From Flavobacteria bacterium BBFL7 (GTDB lineage Bacteria > Bacteroidota > Bacteroidia > Flavobacteriales > Flavobacteriaceae): a DNA stretch of 64,000 nucleotides. Shown piece by piece: positions 23,802-31,430 of this stretch; position 1 is the stretch's first letter, and each line of letters starts with the position of its first letter. The translations under genes were made by a program, and so were the position numbers. The notes under the pieces were generated by a model that was given only the letters and a program-made list of their open reading frames with translations, was not told the origin of the DNA and ran no database searches. The DNA lies in NCBI GenBank assembly GCA_000153385.1, contig CH672375.1, forward strand, positions 168,352 through 232,351. Reading direction: 5' to 3'.

Positions 23802-24191
23802 TTATGCCAACGCGTCTAGATAAACCCAATGCCCATTCTCTTTGCAGAATCGAGAATGCTCGTGGATAACTTCTACCCGACCATTTTCCATAAAATAAGC
23901 CTTAAATTCTACAGTACCCGTAACATCTTTTTCCAGTCCATCATTAGTCTGCAAGATTTCTAATTTTATCCAATTTACAGATTGAGTCCATTTTTTAATA
24001 TCACGAGCTTCTTTTCCACTAGGACGTTGAGAGCTGTGATGGCTACGTTGTAGATAATCGATATCACTCATAACAAAGGCACTATAACGTGATCGCATCA
24101 ATTGTTGCGCTGTGTTAACGTCTTTGATCTGGTGATGCGCAATAGCACAACAGTTTTTATAGAGTCGTTGGGAATCGCAAGGACAGTTCAA
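23802..24191 (-). CDS. YchJ-family protein with SEC-C zinc motif
   Basis: The 129-residue product begins with a SEC-C-type cysteine cluster (Cys3, Cys5, Cys14, Cys15; NCPCDSQRLYKNCC) that should bind zinc. The YchJ core (LMRSRYSAFVMSDIDYLQRSHH and VEFKAYFMENG) folds as an NTF2-like barrel. Its molecular role is unknown in all species. The only available start is TTG at 24191; no ATG lies upstream in frame before a stop. A degenerate duplicate is present at 24878-25072. This copy is intact. Confidence 0.88.
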   Translation of the reverse strand: MNCPCDSQRLYKNCCAIAHHQIKDVNTAQQLMRSRYSAFVMSDIDYLQRSHHSSQRPSGKEARDIKKWTQSVNWIKLEILQTNDGLEKDVTGTVEFKAYFMENGRVEVIHEHSRFCKENGHWVYLDALA

Positions 24192-24248
24192 AACTTGTTT
24201 TTATTATAAAGTTAGTCACTTAAAAGGTATTCATATATGGAGACTATA

Positions 24249-24677
24249 CTATTGCACCCTACTGAACAGTAGCGCGTCTACCGTAAAATCAGTGGGACGT
24301 GATTCACCACTAAAACTTAATGCAAGATGTAATTGATCATGTGATTTCATCTCTATAATTCCTTTTAAGCTTCCTAGTTCCGCATTACTGCTTTTATCTA
24401 TTATAATAAAATCAATATGTGCTGGTGATTTCTTTTTATCAATTTTATAAGTCATTGCTAGTTCTATTCCATCACTAACATAGGATTTACCGCCCATTTT
24501 TTGTCCTTCGAATTCAAAGGTAGCATATCCATCACTGGTTAGTTCTAGAAAACCCATATCGCCTTTATCTTCACCTTTCCAGCGACCTACATGAGGACTA
24601 TCGCCCACTAGCGCTGTAAATGAGGTTAAAAACATAAATAAAACTGCCGTAAGACTTAAAGCTTTTAAGATTTTCAT
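24249..24677 (-). CDS. Secreted hypothetical protein, paralogue A of a tandem pair
   Basis: A 142-residue protein with a signal peptide (LKALSLTAVLFMFLTSFTAL) and a small beta-barrel-like mature part starting VGRWKGEDKGDMGFLELTSDGYATFEFEG, typical of lipocalin-like domains. It shares most of its residues with the gene at 25136-25564, including the C-terminal PTDFTxxALLFSRV. Both copies keep open frames and plausible promoters, which suggests continued selection on each. No family is recognised. It lies 57 bases upstream of ychJ's TTG start but may be transcribed with it. Confidence 0.75.
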   Translation of the reverse strand: MKILKALSLTAVLFMFLTSFTALVGDSPHVGRWKGEDKGDMGFLELTSDGYATFEFEGQKMGGKSYVSDGIELAMTYKIDKKKSPAHIDFIIIDKSSNAELGSLKGIIEMKSHDQLHLALSFSGESRPTDFTVDALLFSRVQ

Positions 24678-24877
24678 ATCGTTAAATTAGTAAGTTGATA
24701 TTCAATAATACGAATTCTTTTAAGTTTTGAAGAGGTAAGGTAAGAATTGAATTCCCAAAGTAAACTTTCTAGCTGCTAGCTGCTTTTGTGAACTGGTCAG
24801 TTTAAAATTTACAGCTATTCTCAAAGAATTTTTCATTATCACGCTAGAGGCGAAGAATCCAATAACCCATTTGCTTT

Positions 24878-25072
24878 TTATACCAAAGCGTCTAGATAAT
24901 CCCAATGCTCATTCTGTTGGCAGAATCGAGAAAGCCTATGGATAACTTCTACCGAACCATTTTTCATGAAATAAGCTTTAAACTCTACCGCACCAGTAAG
25001 GTCGTTGATTTATTGATGTGCCATGGTACAACAGTTTTTATAGAGTCGTTGTGAATCTCAAGGACTGTTCAA
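24878..25072 (-). pseudogene. Dead second copy of ychJ
   Basis: On the minus strand the TTG start and first codons are kept (NSP), but Cys3 has become Ser and the fifth codon is a stop, TGA. After TAxAAACTGTTGT-like sequence the central ~60 codons are deleted. The end is well preserved (DLTGAVEFKAYFMKNGSVEV, then LSRFCQQNEHWDYLDALV and a stop). It arose with the tandem duplication described at 23786-25640. Confidence 0.85.
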
Positions 25073-25135
25073 AGATTAATTGTAATCGCAAATTAATCAC
25101 TCATTACGGTAATGATATTGGTTTATATCAATTAC

Positions 25136-25564
25136 TTATTTCACCCTACTGAAAAGTAATGCACCAGTAGTAAAATCTGTTGGGCGATCTTCCCGACCAA
25201 AACCCAAGGCTATATGCAATTGATCTTTTGATTTCATTTCTAAAATTCCTTTAAGACGTCCTACTTCTGTATCATTACTTTTATCGATTCTTATCAAATC
25301 GATAGCTACCGGTGATTGCTTATCATCAATTTGATAAGTCATAGCGAGTTCTTTGCCGTCATGGTAATAGGATTTTCCACCCATTTTAGATCCATTAAAT
25401 TCTAAGACCGCATAGCCATCACTGGTCAGTTCTAGAAAACCTATATTGCTTTTAGCCTCACCTTTCCAACGACCTACATAAAGACTATCGCCCACTAATG
25501 TTGTAAAGGATGTTAAAAGAATCAATAAAACTGCGGTAAGACTTAAGGCTTTTAAAATTTTCAT
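25136..25564 (-). CDS. Secreted hypothetical protein, paralogue B of a tandem pair
   Basis: A second 142-residue copy: signal peptide LKALSLTAVLLILLTSFTTL, then VGRWKGEAKSNIGFLELTSDGYAVLEFNG. It differs from copy A in charge at many surface positions (for example FEFEGQKMGG against LEFNGSKMGG) while keeping the strand pattern and length. The frame is intact even though its neighbour in the duplicated unit, ychJ, has decayed, so this gene was the one worth keeping. The function is unknown; a small lipocalin-like barrel is inferred. Confidence 0.75.
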   Translation of the reverse strand: MKILKALSLTAVLLILLTSFTTLVGDSLYVGRWKGEAKSNIGFLELTSDGYAVLEFNGSKMGGKSYYHDGKELAMTYQIDDKQSPVAIDLIRIDKSNDTEVGRLKGILEMKSKDQLHIALGFGREDRPTDFTTGALLFSRVK

Positions 25565-25741
25565 GTCGGATTTTAATGAGTTGTTTTCAATAATACGAAT
25601 TCTTTTAAGTTTTGAAGAGTTTGGGTAAGAATTGAGATTATGATTTTAAAAGCTACAATATGACTCCTTTAATGAGAGATGTTTAAGATTTATTATGATA
25701 GAGTTAAGTAGCGATAGAATCTAGTTTTCTATCAATTCTCC

Positions 25742-25749
25742 TACCTTTG
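25742..25749 (+). promoter_or_regulatory. TAnnTTTG promoter element directly before selO
   Basis: TACCTTTG ends 4 bases before ATG 25754. This implies an almost leaderless transcript, or a start further inside. The -33 region is not clear. Confidence 0.5.
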
Positions 25750-25753
25750 TGCC

Positions 25754-27343
25754 ATGCATAACATACACATAGATAACAGCTTTACAGACGCTTTACCACA
25801 AGATCCAATAACAGAGAATTATACCAGGCAAGTAACTGGTACTGCTTATTCTCTAGCACAACCAGTAGAGTTTAAGAAGTCTCAAGTCATTCATGTATCA
25901 AAACTAGCTCGTGAACTAGGCTTTACAGATGAAGAGGTACAATCTCTTGCTTTTAAAAATGTAGTGACTGGACGAGAATTCCCAGATGGTGTTGCACCCT
26001 ATGCGATGGTATATGCTGGACATCAATTTGGCAATTGGGCTGGACAATTAGGAGATGGACGTGCCATCAATTTATTTGAAATGGTGCACAATGACCAGCG
26101 ATGGGCATTACAATTAAAAGGTGCTGGCCCTACACCATATTCACGCAATGGCGATGGGTTTGCTGTATTGCGCAGCAGCATACGCGAGCACTTATGTAGT
26201 GAGGCGATGCATCACTTAGGAGTTCCTACAACTAGATCTCTATCTCTTTCTTTAAGCGGTCAACAAGTGCTACGTGATATGTTATATGATGGACATGCTG
26301 CACATGAAAAAGGTGCCATAGTATGTCGTGTAGCACCTAGTTTTATACGCTTCGGTAATTTTGAACTAGCCGCAGCACAAGGTAATACCGATGTACTCAA
26401 GCAGCTCACAGACTATACGATAAAAACTTTTTACAGTCAGATAACCACTACTGGTAAAGAGGCCTACTTACAATTTTTTAAAGAGGTTACTGATCGCACT
26501 TTAGAAATGATTATTCACTGGCAGCGCATCGGTTTTGTACATGGTGTGATGAACACTGATAATATGTCTATTCTAGGACTTACTATAGATTATGGACCTT
26601 ATGGCTGGCTCGAGCCTTATGATCATGGATGGACACCTAACACGACAGACCGACAAAACAAGAGATACCGTTATGGTGCCCAACCAGAGATAGGCTTATG
26701 GAACCTGCTACAATTAGCAAATGCACTTTATGAATTAATAGATGACGGACCAGCGTTAGAAAAGATTCTAAATAGTTATAAAGAAAACTATCAAACAAAG
26801 CATCTAGACATGATGCGTTCCAAGATGGGACTTTCTAGACCGCAAGAAAACGACCGTGAACTTATCGCTACACTAGAACATCACTTACAATTACATGAAA
26901 CAGACATGACTATATTCTTCAGAGAATTAGCTCAGGTGGATCCTCAAATGGATACTGATAAAGCATTCTTGCATATCTCCATGGCGTTTTATGATCTAGA
27001 AAATCTTAGTGAACCACATCAGTGGAGCTGGCTAGAATGGTTAGAAAGTTATTTAAAGAGATTACAGAAAGAACAAGATGAGAGTGGTTTGGATGGTATC
27101 GCTTTCGCGAAAGCGAAACAACAACAAATGAATGCTGTGAACCCAAAATATGTGTTCAGAAATTACATCGCACAATTGATCATTGATGATGCCGACAAAG
27201 GTGATTATACTTTATTAAATGAGGTATACAGAATGTTGCAGCGACCATATGACGAGCAACCAGAATTTGATAAATGGTATGACCTGCGACCGGACTGGGC
27301 ACGTACCAAAGTAGGTTGTAGTATGTTGAGCTGTAGTAGTTAA
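25754..27343 (+). CDS. selO: SelO/YdiU-family protein adenylyltransferase
   Basis: SelO is a pseudokinase-fold enzyme that transfers AMP from ATP to Ser, Thr or Tyr of proteins and is linked to the oxidative stress response. The 529-residue protein shows the family hallmarks: AGHQFGNWAGQLGDGRA, KGAGPTPYSRNGDGFAVLRS for nucleotide binding, HGVMNTDNMSI with the catalytic Asp-Asn, DYGPYG, and a C-terminus ending GCSMLSCSS with the conserved Cys near the end. Length is normal. A palindrome is read as AFAKA in a helical C-terminal region, where it is tolerated. It is monocistronic with its own promoter. Confidence 0.96.
   Translation: MHNIHIDNSFTDALPQDPITENYTRQVTGTAYSLAQPVEFKKSQVIHVSKLARELGFTDEEVQSLAFKNVVTGREFPDGVAPYAMVYAGHQFGNWAGQLGDGRAINLFEMVHNDQRWALQLKGAGPTPYSRNGDGFAVLRSSIREHLCSEAMHHLGVPTTRSLSLSLSGQQVLRDMLYDGHAAHEKGAIVCRVAPSFIRFGNFELAAAQGNTDVLKQLTDYTIKTFYSQITTTGKEAYLQFFKEVTDRTLEMIIHWQRIGFVHGVMNTDNMSILGLTIDYGPYGWLEPYDHGWTPNTTDRQNKRYRYGAQPEIGLWNLLQLANALYELIDDGPALEKILNSYKENYQTKHLDMMRSKMGLSRPQENDRELIATLEHHLQLHETDMTIFFRELAQVDPQMDTDKAFLHISMAFYDLENLSEPHQWSWLEWLESYLKRLQKEQDESGLDGIAFAKAKQQQMNAVNPKYVFRNYIAQLIIDDADKGDYTLLNEVYRMLQRPYDEQPEFDKWYDLRPDWARTKVGCSMLSCSS
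27100..27115. repeat. Iterated palindrome copy inside selO
   Basis: A perfect 16-base copy translated as Ala-Phe-Ala-Lys-Ala within DGIAFAKAKQQQ, in a surface helix of SelO. Confidence 0.92.
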
Positions 27344-27547
27344 TAAGTGAATAGAACCACGGTTTAATAGCTGTCTATATTACATCATACTTTGAATCAA
27401 AAACAAAACTGACAACCTAGTATGTCGCCCATAAATGCTATTTTATTGGTGCAAGAATTCTACTTATACATTGTTATGAAAGAAAATGCGTCATATCTCT
27501 AAAAGTTTTCTTTTAATCGAATAATCTAGTAATCAATGAACTATTAT

Positions 27548-27587
27548 GTTTAAGTACAGTATTATTGAAATACTCTAGTACTTAAAC
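27548..27587. promoter_or_regulatory. Large dyad just upstream of a secreted-protein gene
   Basis: GTTTAAGTAC (27548-27557) and its exact complement GTACTTAAAC (27578-27587) flank a nested pair, AGTATT and AATACT. The dyad ends nine bases before ATG 27597. It could be an operator or a leader hairpin. No T tract follows, so it does not look like a terminator. Confidence 0.5.
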
Positions 27588-27596
27588 CCAACCTTC

Positions 27597-28355
27597 ATGA
27601 AGTCTCTTTACCATATTATCATTTTGTTTCTTTCCTTTACGGTTCATGCACAAGTAGGTATCGGAACTGTAAATCCTCAAAATGATTTACATGTTGCTGG
27701 AGGATTGCGTATCGATGACTCACCTAGTGGTAGTAATAGTGATGCTCAAAACCGATTGCTGGCGAGAGATTCCAACGGTGATGTAGTAAATGTTACTATT
27801 GATCAAGCGGTAGAAAATGTTGGGATTCCTCAACTTGCGTTTCAAGCAAAATTTGGTTCTGGTGGTAATGTATTTTTTAGTGACTGTGTCCCATGTGCTA
27901 CAGGACAAGAAAGGAGATTTCATTTAGAACTACCACAAATTAATATCAATAATACATCCTTAGTAGAATTAGAAGACCAAACAGGAACAACTGTTTTGGG
28001 GGATGAATATTTTGAAATTAAAAAGGCAGGTTTTTATAGATTTGAAGTCAATTCTACCGTTGCTATTTCAGGATCAAGTACTTTTTTCATCAACCTTTAT
28101 CTTAATAATTTGAAACTTTCTGGCACAACTGAGACCGATAGTTTTAGAATATTTGGTGGTATTGCTAGAGGCTCTGTAGATTCTCCTGTTAGCGTTCCTT
28201 TCTATGCCACAGACATACGCTATTATGATATAGGAGACCAAGTGAGCCTAGGCTTAAAAGCTGCAGTAGTAGAAGGCGCTGGTAGTAGAGAATTATTTAG
28301 TATTCTACCTATAGATGCTACCTATATCGCTCAAATCACAATTACTAAGTATTAA
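27597..28355 (+). CDS. Secreted protein with QVGIGT-type N-terminus
   Basis: A 252-residue exported protein. Its signal peptide ends in VHA, then QVGIGTVNPQNDLHVAGGLR, a motif typical of flavobacterial surface proteins with short trimeric-fibre-like repeats. The C-terminal two-thirds is beta-rich with a Cys pair (DCVPCATGQERRF) and a jelly-roll-like end (FYATDIRYYDIGDQVSLGLK). It is related in design to the products at 21.6, 53.7 and 55.0 kb. Preceded by a strong dyad, it may be individually regulated. The function is unknown. Confidence 0.7.
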   Translation: MKSLYHIIILFLSFTVHAQVGIGTVNPQNDLHVAGGLRIDDSPSGSNSDAQNRLLARDSNGDVVNVTIDQAVENVGIPQLAFQAKFGSGGNVFFSDCVPCATGQERRFHLELPQININNTSLVELEDQTGTTVLGDEYFEIKKAGFYRFEVNSTVAISGSSTFFINLYLNNLKLSGTTETDSFRIFGGIARGSVDSPVSVPFYATDIRYYDIGDQVSLGLKAAVVEGAGSRELFSILPIDATYIAQITITKY

Positions 28356-28478
28356 ATTCTCGAGCAAGGATGAATCCTCGTAATTTGTGCTCGTTTATAG
28401 CTATATGTTAAAAATTCAATTCTAGTTACATTGTTTGGAAATAATCCATAATTTTGGAACATTTCCTAAAAACAAATT

Positions 28479-29879
28479 TTGAATCATTTAGATCATTTAT
28501 ATTGTGTTGTCGACATAGAGACTACTGGAAACCGAATGACCGGTAACCGCATGACAGAGATTTGTATAGTTCGTATGCGTGGAGACACAATACTAGACAA
28601 ATACAGCTCTTTAATTGATCCAGAGGTTTTAATCCCAGATTACATTACGACTTTAACCGGTATAGATAATGCTATGGTTGCCAGTGCACCAGTATTTGCA
28701 GATGTTGCCGAAGAGATCTTGAACTTTACTAAGGATTACATTTTTGTTGCTCACAATGTCAATTTTGATTACAATGTCTTGCGCAATGAGTTTAAAAGAT
28801 TACATCACGATTTTAAACGTAAAAAATTATGCACGGTAAGATTATCAAGAGAGCTTATACCAGGTATGAGATCGTACAGTCTGGGAAAATTATGCGATGA
28901 CATCGGTATTCCATTAATCAATAGACATCGCGCAGAAGGTGATACCGATGCAACGGTTATTTTATTTCAAAAATTGATAACTATTGATCAAGAAGGTGAC
29001 ATCTTTAATAAATTTATTAAAGGTAATTTTAAAGAAGGAACGTTTCCACCACATCTAGATCGCACACAATTTGATCAATTACCAGAAACACCAGGCGTGT
29101 ATCTTTTTAAGGACCAAGGACATAAAATTATTTATATAGGTAAAGCTATTAATATACGTAAACGTGTTCTTTCTCATTTCTATTCTAAAACGTCCAAGTC
29201 CTATTTAATGTGTCAAGAGATTCATCATATCGATCATATCGTTACAGGTAATGAATTAGTGGCGTTATTACAGGAATCTGATTTAATTAAAAAACATTAC
29301 CCTAAATTTAATGTAGTTCAAAAAAAGCCTAAGCCTGCATATCAAATATTACATTATAAAAATCAGCTAGGAATTATTCAGTTTGCAGTAGGATTAGTGA
29401 AGTCCTATGATTATTCTGTAGTGACTCATTATAACCGCGCTCATGCCGTAGAACAATTAGAACAACTTTGTGCAGATTATAATTTATGTCCGCGATATTG
29501 TAGTTTTAAAACTAAAGATGACTGTACATCACATTATAAATTGAAAAACTGTAAAGGTGTGTGTAAAAAAGAAGAGCTGGTTTCTTTATATAATTTGAGA
29601 GCACAACAAGCCTTAGACTCATTGCATCATCAAAATCCTAATTATATTATCCAACAACCTGGTAGAACTCATGAGGAATCATGCTTTGTTTTAGTTAGAG
29701 ATGGTGAATATCAAGGTTATGGCTATGTAGATCGTTATACAACTATCAATTCCCTATCTGACTGTGATGATTTTATAGAACGTAAAGCGGCAAATTTTCA
29801 TACCAATCAAATTATCAGAGCCTACCTTAAAAAATACGGTGAACAAAATGTGATCCATGAAGAAGTTGCGGTTGGATAA
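28479..29879 (+). CDS. DnaQ-like 3'-5' exonuclease fused to GIY-YIG (UvrC-type) nuclease domain
   Basis: Residues ~7-170 are a DEDD exonuclease domain (VDIETTG with Asp12 and Glu14, AHNVNFDYNVL, HRAEGDTDATV), as in the epsilon subunit of DNA polymerase III. Residues ~203-285 are a GIY-YIG domain (TPGVYLFKDQGHKIIYIGKA, INIRKRVLSHF), followed by a Cys-containing helical part (CPRYCSFKTKDDCTSHYKLK). The architecture matches Cho/UvrC-related exonuclease fusions, probably acting in DNA repair. The start is TTG at 28479; no ATG gives the whole exonuclease domain. The loop GNRMTGNRMTEI is an exact five-residue repeat, probably a small in-frame duplication. Confidence 0.88.
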   Translation: MNHLDHLYCVVDIETTGNRMTGNRMTEICIVRMRGDTILDKYSSLIDPEVLIPDYITTLTGIDNAMVASAPVFADVAEEILNFTKDYIFVAHNVNFDYNVLRNEFKRLHHDFKRKKLCTVRLSRELIPGMRSYSLGKLCDDIGIPLINRHRAEGDTDATVILFQKLITIDQEGDIFNKFIKGNFKEGTFPPHLDRTQFDQLPETPGVYLFKDQGHKIIYIGKAINIRKRVLSHFYSKTSKSYLMCQEIHHIDHIVTGNELVALLQESDLIKKHYPKFNVVQKKPKPAYQILHYKNQLGIIQFAVGLVKSYDYSVVTHYNRAHAVEQLEQLCADYNLCPRYCSFKTKDDCTSHYKLKNCKGVCKKEELVSLYNLRAQQALDSLHHQNPNYIIQQPGRTHEESCFVLVRDGEYQGYGYVDRYTTINSLSDCDDFIERKAANFHTNQIIRAYLKKYGEQNVIHEEVAVG

Positions 29880-29984
29880 TCACCTATGTGTTAAGTATAA
29901 TTCGTATTAATGTTAATACATTATCAATTAAGAATATATTAAAAATTTTTGGTGCCAAATTCTTTTAATTTTACAATAAAAACA

Positions 29985-30110
29985 ATGAAAAACACACTTT
30001 CACCTAACGGATATAGCGATTACAAGCGTAAAACTATTGATGACCATGAAGAACATGATGAAGAGGTTACAACACCTCAAAACTCTTCACGCTTTGAAAG
30101 TTATTTATAA
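29985..30110 (+). CDS. Small acidic protein (41 residues)
   Basis: This 41-residue frame, MKNTLSPNGYSDYKRKTIDD, then HEEHDEEVTTPQNSSRFESYL, is too short for routine gene finding. It sits 106 bases after the nuclease fusion, with its own upstream AT-rich region. It ends directly at a strong intrinsic terminator (30111-30142), as a real gene would. The composition is polar and disordered, with no hydrophobic or signal segment. No family is recalled. The terminator position is the best evidence that it is expressed. Confidence 0.55.
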   Translation: MKNTLSPNGYSDYKRKTIDDHEEHDEEVTTPQNSSRFESYL

Positions 30111-30142
30111 AAAAAATCCGATCATGAGATCGGATTTTTTTT
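30111..30142 (+). terminator. Strong intrinsic terminator, probably bidirectional
   Basis: The stem AAATCCGATC / GATCGGATTT (10 bp) has a four-base loop, ATGA, with an A tract before and a T tract after, so it can work on both strands. It separates the small gene from the convergent hemerythrin gene. Confidence 0.9.
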
Positions 30143-30160
30143 ATCGTCTTATTATATGAG

Positions 30161-30598
30161 TTAAGACCTATTTTCTTCCATAAACTCTAAATATTCCTGT
30201 GCTAGGCTAGTTTTTTCTTTTTCATTTAAAGCTTTTCCAGCTAGTTGAAATACCTCTTGTTCTTCCTCGTCTAGATGATGCTCTACCTGATGGGCTAACT
30301 CTTTCATGTATTTGAGCCATGCACTGCTATCCATGTCTGTTTCTTCTAGTTTCTCAACTAACTCATCCATCTCGTGATGTTCAGCAATGCTATGTCTAGC
30401 TTTTTCTTGTGTTAAATCAGATTCAATTAAGGGCACGTAAAAATGTCTTTCTTCAGCGTCTGCGTGGATAGCTAACTCATGCTTTAATTTTTCAAACATA
30501 TTTTTACGTAATTCCGTATCACCTGAGGTGTTGACTAACATATCACAAAGTTCTCTCTGGATTTCGTGATCTTTTCTTAGGGCTTCAAAAATGTTCAT
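30161..30598 (-). CDS. Hemerythrin-like HHE-domain protein
   Basis: A 145-residue all-helical protein with the His/Glu ligand pattern of hemerythrin HHE domains: KDHE near residue 11, KHELAIHADAEERHFYVP (His40, His45, Glu49/50, His52), IAEHHEMDEL and a C-terminal HQVEHHLDEEE. Such proteins bind a diiron centre and respond to oxygen, nitric oxide or oxidative stress. It starts 10 bases after the flavin-type gene's stop, so the two form a likely stress operon. Ligand assignment is by pattern. Confidence 0.88.
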   Translation of the reverse strand: MNIFEALRKDHEIQRELCDMLVNTSGDTELRKNMFEKLKHELAIHADAEERHFYVPLIESDLTQEKARHSIAEHHEMDELVEKLEETDMDSSAWLKYMKELAHQVEHHLDEEEQEVFQLAGKALNEKEKTSLAQEYLEFMEENRS

Positions 30599-30608
30599 AT
30601 TGTTGGTT

Positions 30609-31109
30609 TTATAGATTTAAATTTCCAGTAGCTCCTATTTCCGTTTCATCTCCAGTAATGGCTGTATAAGCCAGTTTTGCTAGTGTAAAAATTGAATTGC
30701 TTTTAGTATCCCAAAATTGAGCAGATTCTGGCTTAAAAGTTAACACCGTTATAGTTGGGTCGTTTTTATCTTCAAACCAGTTGTTATCTAAGTTGGTGTA
30801 TAATTGTTCAATTAAAATAGGATCTTGACTAATTGTAGTGGTACCATAGACACTTAGAAATTCTTTAGTTTTTACATCACTAAAAATTAATTGCGTGCCT
30901 GCATCATTCTCAATATTCTTGTTATGATCGCTAGTACTTTTACTGAAATAAAGAATCGTACCATCATCATTAATTTTCTTAGGTGTCATCGGGATGCCAT
31001 CGACAGGTTTTGATCCTAGATTAGTCAACATCATACTCGTTTCAATCGATTGGGTTAATTCTAAGTATTTTTCTAAAGCTTCTTTTTGGTATAGGTTTTC
31101 AGTACTCAT
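30609..31109 (-). CDS. Pyridoxamine 5'-phosphate-oxidase-like flavin-binding protein (general stress type)
   Basis: A 166-residue protein resembling the split-barrel, FMN-binding general-stress-protein-26 group. It has a helical start, a barrel (ILYFSKSTSDHNKNIENDAG, TQLIFSDVKTKEFLSVYGTTTI), and the C-terminal VLTFKPESAQFWDTKSN typical of these proteins. It probably binds FMN or F420-like cofactor as a dimer; the substrate is unknown. It is co-directional with and close to the hemerythrin gene, which supports a shared stress role. Confidence 0.82.
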   Translation of the reverse strand: MSTENLYQKEALEKYLELTQSIETSMMLTNLGSKPVDGIPMTPKKINDDGTILYFSKSTSDHNKNIENDAGTQLIFSDVKTKEFLSVYGTTTISQDPILIEQLYTNLDNNWFEDKNDPTITVLTFKPESAQFWDTKSNSIFTLAKLAYTAITGDETEIGATGNLNL

Positions 31110-31430
31110 TTTTTATTTTCAATATACCAACAGATTTACAAGAATATTCTTAATGCTTTACGAATTAACTTGAATTTTAGATGTTATAACCAACACATTT
31201 TTAAAAAGACGCTACATAACACGATTATTACAAAGCTCTTTTCAGATGCCGTCATCATGACATTTAGTGTTAAAAGATGTTAAGTAATCAAGTTGGCATT
31301 TCGTGGGATGAAACCGACCGTTGAATAAATAACTATTGTAGAACCATTAATTATTTCTCTAATTGAGCTTGTTAAATTGAAGAAACCTGAACAATAGTAA
31401 AAGGTGACTTTTTATCTAGATATAGACATT
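31110..31430. other. Intergenic region upstream of the five-gene surface operon
   Basis: About 320 bases without a credible gene. It must contain the divergent promoters for the stress operon and the large surface operon. I find no perfect TAnnTTTG element within it and no riboswitch that I can name. Confidence 0.5.

Larger units (their letters stand above)
23786..25640. repeat. Tandem segmental duplication (ychJ plus 142-residue lipoprotein-like gene)
   Basis: Unit A (about 23786-24755) and unit B (about 24862-25640) share gene order and sequence: a ychJ end (ACCCATTT-CTTTTTAT, GCGTCTAGATAA), a 142-codon gene, and the leader ACGAATTCTTTTAAGTTTTG. Unit B has lost the middle of ychJ. The proteins of the two 142-codon copies differ at many positions, so the event is not recent. 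Confidence 0.85.

Noticed and set aside
23584-23829. Minus-strand frame of 81 codons starting near the ychJ end, with a similar frame at 24720-24905
   Set aside because: They lie over duplicated sequence and across the small basic gene. Their shared start (MGLSRR...) is a by-product of the tandem duplication; there is no independent coding sign.
28361-28393. CGAGCA / TGCTCG stem after the 27.6-kb gene
   Set aside because: Short arms with a long internal loop and only three T bases after it; not convincing as a terminator.
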